Of a DNA stretch of 64,000 nt, positions 54,471-61,234 are shown in pieces (the stretch's first letter is position 1; every line of letters begins with the position of its first letter). The stretch spans positions 47,003 through 111,002 of the forward strand of contig JAEUUE010000042.1 in assembly GCA_016787605.1 (NCBI GenBank). Direction: 5' to 3'. Source of the DNA: Cyclobacteriaceae bacterium. GTDB taxonomy: Bacteria > Bacteroidota > Bacteroidia > Cytophagales > Cyclobacteriaceae. A model generated the notes under the pieces. That model had not been told where the DNA came from. It worked only from the letters and a program-made list of their open reading frames with translations, and made no database searches. The position numbers and the translations under genes are program-made.

Positions 54471-55372
54471 AGCCGGCTACGCCTGATTTCCTCCGCCTTC
54501 ATTTTATCGTCATCCTCTTTGGATTCACAGGGATTCTGGGGAAACTGATCTCCATCCCGGCCGTGGAAATGGTATTCTTCCGAACCCTGTTCGCCGCCGT
54601 CGGGATGGCCGTCTTCATCCTGCTGACCGGTCGTTCGCTGAAAGTCAGCCCCCGCGACGGAATAGCGCTTGTTCTGACCGGGGCGATTGTGGCGCTGCAC
54701 TGGGTCGCCTTCTTCTTGTCGGGCCGGATTGCCAATGTCTCGGTGAGCCTCGTGGGTTTCGCAACCGCCAGTTTCTGGACCGCGTTGCTGGAACCCCTTT
54801 TCAACCGGTCACGCCTGAATTGGTTCGAAGTCTTGCTGGGCCTTTTCGTGCTGGCGGGCCTCTGGATCATCTTCGGGTCTGACTTCCACTACTCTATCGG
54901 GCTATGGATCGGGATTGGTTCCGGCCTTACCTGCGCCATCTTCGCCCTCATCAATGCAAAACTCGTCAGGCGCATTGAACCTTCCGCGATCACGTTTTAT
55001 GAGATGGCCGGCGCCACGCTTTCCATCGCCTGCTTCTTTCCGCTCTACCAGGCGCAATGGGCTGAGGGCCAGCAATTGCGGCTTGTTCCCACGGGGACCG
55101 ATTGGCTTTGGATCCTGGTGCTCGCCTGGCTCTGCACGGTATATGCCTATTCGGCGTCGGTAGAACTTTTCAAACGCATCAGTGTATTCCTCTTCCAGCT
55201 TACCCTGAACCTCGAGCCGGTCTATGGAATCCTTATGGCGCTCGTAGTCTTCGGTGAAGCCGAGAGGATGAACCGGAGTTTTTACCTGGGTTCTTTCGTG
55301 ATCTTCTGCGCGGTGATCGTGTACCCGTTCATCAAGGGCAGGTTACAGCCAGCCCGACCATCCGGGCAGTGA
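54467..55372 (+). CDS. EamA/DMT superfamily transporter
   Basis: A 301-residue drug/metabolite transporter with ten hydrophobic helices in two EamA halves ('GRIANVSVSLVGFATASFWTA' precedes the repeat boundary). It starts inside the stop of the lptG-like gene (four-base overlap), so it is in the same operon. The last 30 bases overlap the end of ispE on the opposite strand. Substrate unknown. Confidence 0.85.
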   Translation: MKPATPDFLRLHFIVILFGFTGILGKLISIPAVEMVFFRTLFAAVGMAVFILLTGRSLKVSPRDGIALVLTGAIVALHWVAFFLSGRIANVSVSLVGFATASFWTALLEPLFNRSRLNWFEVLLGLFVLAGLWIIFGSDFHYSIGLWIGIGSGLTCAIFALINAKLVRRIEPSAITFYEMAGATLSIACFFPLYQAQWAEGQQLRLVPTGTDWLWILVLAWLCTVYAYSASVELFKRISVFLFQLTLNLEPVYGILMALVVFGEAERMNRSFYLGSFVIFCAVIVYPFIKGRLQPARPSGQ

Positions 55373-56149
55373 GGGAAAATTCTTTTCGCGGTCCACTTCG
55401 TCCGGGAAGATTCCGAATATCGAGGAGCCTGACCCGCTCATGCTGGCGTAGAGCGCTCCGTTCGCGTACATCTTCTCTTTAATGGCGGCCAGCTCAGGAA
55501 ACCGGGCAAAAACCGTCGGCTCAAAGTCGTTGACGAGAACATCTTTCCACTCCCGGAGGGGACGAGCCAGGGTGAGTGTCAGCGCCTCATCGGGCTGACG
55601 GGGCGTCACACCCGCATAGGCTTGCGCGGTAGATACATGCACAGGGGGCGTTACCAGGACCAGGTAGTACCCGCGAAGCTGAAGGTTGAGAGGCTCAAGA
55701 TGGTCACCCCGTCCGGTGCCCCGTGCGGCTCCGTTCAGGAGGAAGCAGGCGCAGTCACTTCCCAGTTGCCTCGCATATTCGGTCAACTGGGAAATAGAGA
55801 GATTCAGCGAAAACAGTTCATTGAGGGAGCGCAGCGTAAAGGCACCGTCGGCCGATCCCCCGCCGAGACCCGCACCCATGGGAACGATCTTGTGCAGGTG
55901 ACCTTGCGCAGGAGGCAGGGAATGTTCGCGCCGGAGGAGGTGATAAGCTTTCAGGCAGAGATTATCCTCTTCTGCCCCCGGGATAGGCAGGCCGGTAGAG
56001 GCAAAAGACAAGGTGTCGGCAGGAAGCCATTCCAGCACGTCGCTCCAGGGCAAAGGATAGAAGCACGTATCGAGATCATGGAATCCGTCGGGCCGCCGCC
56101 GGAGGATGTGCAAGCCCAGGTTGATTTTGCAACCGGGAAAAGATACCAT
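55343..56149 (-). CDS. ispE: 4-diphosphocytidyl-2-C-methyl-D-erythritol kinase
   Basis: A 268-residue GHMP kinase, IspE, which phosphorylates CDP-methylerythritol in the non-mevalonate isoprenoid pathway. The ATP-binding loop PMGAGLGGGSADGAFTL is diagnostic. The start CKINLGLHILRRRPDGFHDL carries the substrate-binding Lys and the His of the family. The C-terminal 'YASMSGSGSSIFGIF' is also conserved. The 3' end overlaps the EamA gene by 30 bases in opposite orientation. fabI is 12 bases upstream on the same strand, so they may form an operon. Confidence 0.94.
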   Translation of the reverse strand: MVSFPGCKINLGLHILRRRPDGFHDLDTCFYPLPWSDVLEWLPADTLSFASTGLPIPGAEEDNLCLKAYHLLRREHSLPPAQGHLHKIVPMGAGLGGGSADGAFTLRSLNELFSLNLSISQLTEYARQLGSDCACFLLNGAARGTGRGDHLEPLNLQLRGYYLVLVTPPVHVSTAQAYAGVTPRQPDEALTLTLARPLREWKDVLVNDFEPTVFARFPELAAIKEKMYANGALYASMSGSGSSIFGIFPDEVDREKNFPSLPGWSGWL

Positions 56150-56161
56150 AGAAGTAGTCGC

Positions 56162-56974
56162 TTACTTCTTCAGGCGCTCAATGAGTTCTTCCGTAATCCC
56201 GGTTGTGGAGAATCCTCCATCATGCATCAGGTTCTGCATGGTGACCATACGGCTGTAATCCGAGAACATCAGAACGATGTAATTCGCGCAGTCCTCCGCG
56301 GTGGCATTTCCGAGGGGAGACATCATGTTGGCGAAATCGTAAAACACGTCGAACCCGCTGATTCCCGCTCCCGCGGTGGTCTTGGTCGGCGACTGTGATA
56401 TGGTGTTGACGCGCACCTTCTTCAGCTTGGCAAATCGATGACCATAGCTGCGGGCAATGGACTCCAGCACGGATTTGGCCTGGGCCATGTCGGAGTAATC
56501 GGGGTAAGAGCGTTGCGCGGCAATGTACGTGAGGGCCAGGATAGAACCCCATTCATTCATGGCGTCTGTCTTCTCGGCCGTTTGAAGCACTTTGTGAAAG
56601 GAAACGCCCGAGATGTCCAGCGTCTTCATGAACCACTCGTAGTTCAGGTCGCCGTACGGCCGGTCCTTCCTCACGTTCGGGCTCATGCCGATGGAATGCA
56701 GCACGAAGTCAAGCTTGCCTCCCAGGACCTCCACCGATCGCTTAAAGAGCGCATCCAGGTCCGCCTCGGAGGTGGCGTCGGCGGGGATGATTTCCGCGCC
56801 GCACTGGGAAGCCAGCTCCTTGATCTTGCCCATGCGCATCGCGATGGGTGCGTTCGTCAGCGTGAAGCTCCCACCCTCCTCCTTTACCTTGAGGGCAGTC
56901 TTCCAGGCGATCGAATTTTCATCCAGGGCTCCAAAAATAATACCGCGTTTGCCGCGAAGCAGGTTGTTGGCCAT
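56162..56974 (-). CDS. fabI: Enoyl-[acyl-carrier-protein] reductase
   Basis: A 270-residue FabI, the NADH-dependent reductase that completes each fatty acid elongation cycle and is the target of triclosan and isoniazid-like drugs. The ATG at 56974 (MANNLLRGKRGIIFGAL) is preferred to an upstream ATG at 56998. The cofactor loop reads GALDENSIAW and the active-site pattern Y-x6-K is in YSDMAQAK. Other marks are 'VLHSIGMSPNVRKD' and 'NTISQSPTKTTAGAGI'. A variant -7 box (TATAATTG, 56996-57003) lies upstream. ispE follows 12 bases later. Confidence 0.94.
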   Translation of the reverse strand: MANNLLRGKRGIIFGALDENSIAWKTALKVKEEGGSFTLTNAPIAMRMGKIKELASQCGAEIIPADATSEADLDALFKRSVEVLGGKLDFVLHSIGMSPNVRKDRPYGDLNYEWFMKTLDISGVSFHKVLQTAEKTDAMNEWGSILALTYIAAQRSYPDYSDMAQAKSVLESIARSYGHRFAKLKKVRVNTISQSPTKTTAGAGISGFDVFYDFANMMSPLGNATAEDCANYIVLMFSDYSRMVTMQNLMHDGGFSTTGITEELIERLKK

Positions 56975-57213
56975 AGGGAACGTGTTTTGTCGGCACAATT
57001 ATACAAAATAAGCTCCACGCTGACCGAGCCCGGCCGATGAACCGGCTTTCATGCGGTTGGTAAAGAATCGGGTGCTTCACCAAATTGTCTCGGCCGAGTG
57101 ATATCCGTCATGTAGGATTTTGGCTGTTTTTGAATAATTTGCTTTGATGGAATGGGTGATCTTTGAACCCCGTTAAGTCCCGACACCAGCGGGCTTGACT
57201 ATAAGGTGTTGCT

Positions 57214-59277
57214 ATGTTCCGATGCGGAGTTTCATTGTTCTTTTCCCTGGCGGTTTGCCTGTCGCTTTCGGCTCAATCCCGGGTCGATAGCCTGCAAATA
57301 CTGTTAGGGGCGGCCAAAAATGACTCGGCGCGCTTTCAGCTGCTGAATGAATTGTCGCTGGCTGCCGAATACTCGGACTACGTCCAGGCACGGCAATATG
57401 CTGTCCAGGCCGAGCCCCTGGCCGAGAAACTTGGACCCTGGGCGCAGGGCAAGATCTTCCTGCGCCTCGCCTACCTGGAAACCATGGAAGGTGACTATTC
57501 GGCGGCGCTGCAATATGACCTGAGGTGTGCCAAGCTTTTCGCGAATGAGGGAGACAGCCTGGGGTTGGCGAAGGCCTACATTGATATCGGGGCCGACTAC
57601 CGCGACCTGGGCGAATACGACGAAGCCTATGCTTATCTCACGCAAAGCTTCCGGATAACGCGCAGTTATCCTGCCGTGCTGTCGTCCCAGGACTCGCTGA
57701 TGTTGTCGGTGGCCCTTCACAACATGGGAACCGTATTTGGCGAACTTGGTCAGTATGAGCTGGCCTACCAGCATTTGATGGCATCATCGAGGATCAGTGA
57801 TGCCATCCATGACACCGACGGTCCCGCCTACACCAATGATGAGTTGGGTGAACTTCATCGGAAGAAAGGCGATTTCGAGATGGCCGAGGAGAACTTGCAT
57901 ACGGCGGTCAATCTTGCCCGCAAGCTTCGTATCCGCTTCCTGCTGCCCAGGGCGCAGATTCACCTGGCCAAATTGTACCTGGATAAAGGTGAGTATGCTC
58001 TCGCCCTCCAGTATTACGATTCGGTGCGGGCCAACGAAGCCATCACCAACAACCGCTTCTCGCTGGCGGAATGCGACCTGGGAGCCGGGCAGGTGATGGC
58101 ACGCCAGGGAAGGCATGATGAAGCATTGAAACGGTTCCAGCAAAGCCTCAGCGTGGCCCAACAACTCAATGCCCGCAACCTGGCCCTGTCCAACTACAGC
58201 GCCCTGGCTTCCTTGTACGAAGCCAAGAAAGACTATCAACGGGCCCTGGCCTATCACCGGCAGCACGACGCCCTGCGCGACAGCCTGATGAGCCGGTCTA
58301 CCCTGGAACGCGTCTTCCAGGAACGAATCAGCTTTGTTACCATGAATAAGGACCTGGAGATTGAAGCGCTTAGCGCCGTCCAAGTCCAACAGGAGACCGA
58401 GATGAGGCGTCAGGAATTCATCCAGAATATCCTTGTGGTGGTTGCTGTGCTCTCCATTATTGTCCTGTATAGCGTTTACCGCAGCGGACGCCGCCGAAAG
58501 CGCATCAATCGCCTGCTGCTGGAGCACCAGGAGGAAATCAAGAAACGCAGCCTTGAACTGGAACAACTGAACCAGGTTAAGGACAAATTCTTTTCCATCA
58601 TTTCCCACGACCTGAGATCCCCGATGACAGCGCTCGGAGGCACCCTGGACTTGCTGGATTCGAAAAGGGTTACGCCGGAGGAGTTTGCCAAATTGACGCA
58701 TGCCCTTCGCATTCAGTTCAACCACACCAAGACCCTCATCAATAACCTGCTCGACTGGACCTTGCTGCAGATGGACAAGCTCAATGTGCAACACGAACCG
58801 GTCAAACTGGCCCTGCTTGCCGATGAAAGCTATCAGGCGCTGAGGGAACTCTATCCCAAGAACATACAGTTTGAGAATCGCATTCCCGAAAGTCTCACGG
58901 GCCTGGGCGACCGCAATATTCTCAGCCTTGTCCTTCGAAACCTCATCCTGAATGCCATCAAATTCACGGAATCCGGCGGCAAGGTTTGGGTGGAGGCCCG
59001 GGAGAAGAACGACGAGTGGGTCATTTCTGTGAGTGACAACGGTACGGGCATCAAGCCTGAGGTGCAGGAGTTTCTCTTCACGAAAACGTCGAGTTATACC
59101 TCCCGCGGCACCGCCAATGAAAAGGGGACCGGGCTGGGGTTAATCCTCTGCAAGGAATTCGTGGAGAAGAACGGCGGCAAGATCTGGTTTGAAAGCAAGG
59201 CGGGAGAAGGCTCAACCTTCTATTTTACCCTTCCCAAGGCCACCTCCAAGGTCCCGGCCATTCAGGAAACCGTATAA
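57214..59277 (+). CDS. TPR-containing sensor histidine kinase
   Basis: A 687-residue kinase with a signal peptide (residues 1-20), a helical region of about seven TPR repeats (residues 30-370, for example 'AYQHLMASSRISDAIHDTD'), one transmembrane helix (about 402-420), a coiled stretch and a kinase core. His465 in SIISHDLRSPM is the phosphorylated residue. The N box is NLILNAIKF, with G1 VSDNGTGIKP and G2 GTGLGLILCKEF. The TPR part probably lies outside the cytoplasm and senses a ligand or partner. No response regulator is adjacent, so the output is unknown. Confidence 0.9.
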   Translation: MFRCGVSLFFSLAVCLSLSAQSRVDSLQILLGAAKNDSARFQLLNELSLAAEYSDYVQARQYAVQAEPLAEKLGPWAQGKIFLRLAYLETMEGDYSAALQYDLRCAKLFANEGDSLGLAKAYIDIGADYRDLGEYDEAYAYLTQSFRITRSYPAVLSSQDSLMLSVALHNMGTVFGELGQYELAYQHLMASSRISDAIHDTDGPAYTNDELGELHRKKGDFEMAEENLHTAVNLARKLRIRFLLPRAQIHLAKLYLDKGEYALALQYYDSVRANEAITNNRFSLAECDLGAGQVMARQGRHDEALKRFQQSLSVAQQLNARNLALSNYSALASLYEAKKDYQRALAYHRQHDALRDSLMSRSTLERVFQERISFVTMNKDLEIEALSAVQVQQETEMRRQEFIQNILVVVAVLSIIVLYSVYRSGRRRKRINRLLLEHQEEIKKRSLELEQLNQVKDKFFSIISHDLRSPMTALGGTLDLLDSKRVTPEEFAKLTHALRIQFNHTKTLINNLLDWTLLQMDKLNVQHEPVKLALLADESYQALRELYPKNIQFENRIPESLTGLGDRNILSLVLRNLILNAIKFTESGGKVWVEAREKNDEWVISVSDNGTGIKPEVQEFLFTKTSSYTSRGTANEKGTGLGLILCKEFVEKNGGKIWFESKAGEGSTFYFTLPKATSKVPAIQETV

Positions 59278-59321
59278 GGCAGTTCATGAGCCCTTCGGTT
59301 GAACGGCATCCCGTTTCGGTG

Positions 59322-59329
59322 TACCTTTG
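59322..59329 (+). promoter_or_regulatory. -33/-7 promoter for purF
   Basis: TACCTTTG matches the -7 consensus and lies 15 bases before the ATG at 59345. A TTG at 59299-59301 sits 20 bases upstream of it, which fits the usual -33 spacing. It is the best complete promoter in the window. Confidence 0.6.
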
Positions 59330-59344
59330 CCCTTTGATTTCGCA

Positions 59345-61228
59345 ATGAGCGATACCATCCTCCACGAATGCGGGATTGCCCTGGTGCGGTTGCGCAAGCC
59401 CCTGTCCTACTACATCGAAAAATACGGGCCCGCCTACGGGATGAACAAGATGTACATCCTGATGGAAAAGCAGCACAACCGTGGCCAGGACGGTGCGGGC
59501 ATCGCCAACATCAAGATCGACCAGGAGCCCGGCTATCGGTACATCAGCCGTTACCGGTCCATGAAAAGCCAGCCAGTGGCCGCCCTCTTCCGGAAGATCG
59601 GCAAGAAGTACCGCAAAGCGCAGAAAGCCGGTAAGGACAAATTCAAGGACGAAAAGTGGCTGAAGCGAAACCTGGCCTTCAGCGGTGAACTTTGGCTCGG
59701 GCATCTCCGGTACGGCACACACGGGCTGAACAGCATTGAAAACGTCCATCCCTTCCTGCGCCAGAACAACTGGCGCAGCCGCAACCTGGTGATGGCGGGC
59801 AACTTCAACATGACCAACGTCGATGAACTCTTCGACATCCTGGTCAACCTCGGCCAGCACCCCAAGGAAAAGGTAGACACCGTGACCGTCATGGAAAAGA
59901 TCGGTCACTTCCTGGATGAAGAGGTGCAGCTCCAATTCGAAAAATACAAGGACCAGTATTCCAACCTGGAGATTTCCGAGATCATCGAGAACGAGATTGA
60001 CCTCACGCGCATCCTTCGCCGCGCCTGCAAGGATTTTGACGGAGGCTATACCATGGCAGGACTGATCGGATCCGGATCCGCCTTTGTCGTCCGCGACCCC
60101 AACGGGATTCGGCCGGCCTACTTCTATGCCGATGATGAAGTGGTCGTGGTAGCCTCCGAAAAGCCCGCCATCAAAACCGCCTTCAACGTCGAATACAACC
60201 AGATCGAAGAAGTGAAGCCCGGGCATGCGCTGGTGATCGAGAAGAATGGCGACTATGCGCAGCACACTATCCTCAACCCCGGGGAAAAGACTTCCTGCAG
60301 CTTCGAGCGCATTTATTTCTCCCGCGGCAACGACCCGGATATCTACCGGGAACGGAAGATGCTGGGGAAACTCCTGGTCCCCCAGGTGCTCAAGGCCATC
60401 AACTTCGACCTGAAGAATACGATCTTCTCCTATATCCCCAACACGGCGGAGACCGCCTTCTATGGGATGATGGCGGAAATTGAGAACTACCTGGTTCGCC
60501 GGCAGACCGAGGTGATCATTGAAGGCAAACCCTCCATTGAATCCCTGGAAGACGTCCTGGCTTTCCGGCCCCGCATTGAAAAGATTGTCATCAAGGACGC
60601 CAAGCTCCGGACATTCATTACCGACGACGATGCCCGCGATGAAATGGTGCGGCACGTGTACGACACCACGTATGAAGTCGTCAAGAAAGACAAAGACACC
60701 CTCGTGGTGATTGACGATTCCATCGTTCGGGGAACGACGTTGGAGAAGAGTATTCTCCAGTTGCTCGATCGCCTCGGTCCCAAACGCATCGTGGTGGTAT
60801 CCTCGGCTCCCCAGATCAGGTTCCCCGATTGCTATGGCATTGACATGAGCCGCATGGGTGACTTTGTGGCTTTTCGCGCCGTCATCCAGCTTTTAAAAGA
60901 ACAAGGCAAAGACTTCCTGCTGGGCGAAGTATATGAGAAATGTGTACGGTCCGCCAGTGAGCCGCAGCCCGTCAACTACGTCAAGCAGTTGTACGATCAG
61001 TTTTCCTACGAGGAAATTTCCGACAAGATCGCGGACATCGTGCGGCCTGCGGGAATGAAGGCGGAGCTGAAGGTGGTCTTCCAGACGGTCGACGCCCTTC
61101 ACAAAGCCATCCCGCTCCATTCGGGCGACTGGTATTTTACCGGGAACTTCCCGACGCCGGGTGGCATACGCGTCGCCAACCAGGCATATGTGAATTACAT
61201 GGAAGGGCGTTTGGTACGGGCGTATTAG
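59345..61228 (+). CDS. purF: Amidophosphoribosyltransferase, long Bacteroidota form
   Basis: A 627-residue PurF, which makes 5-phosphoribosylamine from PRPP and glutamine, the first step of purine synthesis. The ATG at 59345 gives MSDTILHECGIALVRL, so Cys9 would become the N-terminal nucleophile after removal of an eight-residue propeptide. 'KQHNRGQDGAGIANI' is in the glutaminase half. The PRPP loop is VVIDDSIVRGTTLEKSI, near residue 460. It is longer than E. coli PurF (about 505 residues), with extra segments in both domains, as in many Bacteroidota. It is preceded by its own promoter. Confidence 0.88.
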   Translation: MSDTILHECGIALVRLRKPLSYYIEKYGPAYGMNKMYILMEKQHNRGQDGAGIANIKIDQEPGYRYISRYRSMKSQPVAALFRKIGKKYRKAQKAGKDKFKDEKWLKRNLAFSGELWLGHLRYGTHGLNSIENVHPFLRQNNWRSRNLVMAGNFNMTNVDELFDILVNLGQHPKEKVDTVTVMEKIGHFLDEEVQLQFEKYKDQYSNLEISEIIENEIDLTRILRRACKDFDGGYTMAGLIGSGSAFVVRDPNGIRPAYFYADDEVVVVASEKPAIKTAFNVEYNQIEEVKPGHALVIEKNGDYAQHTILNPGEKTSCSFERIYFSRGNDPDIYRERKMLGKLLVPQVLKAINFDLKNTIFSYIPNTAETAFYGMMAEIENYLVRRQTEVIIEGKPSIESLEDVLAFRPRIEKIVIKDAKLRTFITDDDARDEMVRHVYDTTYEVVKKDKDTLVVIDDSIVRGTTLEKSILQLLDRLGPKRIVVVSSAPQIRFPDCYGIDMSRMGDFVAFRAVIQLLKEQGKDFLLGEVYEKCVRSASEPQPVNYVKQLYDQFSYEEISDKIADIVRPAGMKAELKVVFQTVDALHKAIPLHSGDWYFTGNFPTPGGIRVANQAYVNYMEGRLVRAY

Positions 61229-61234
61229 CCGCCT

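Noticed and set aside
59225-60655. 476-codon minus-strand frame opposite purF
   Set aside because: It is a shadow of purF, with unusual amino-acid content and no motif.
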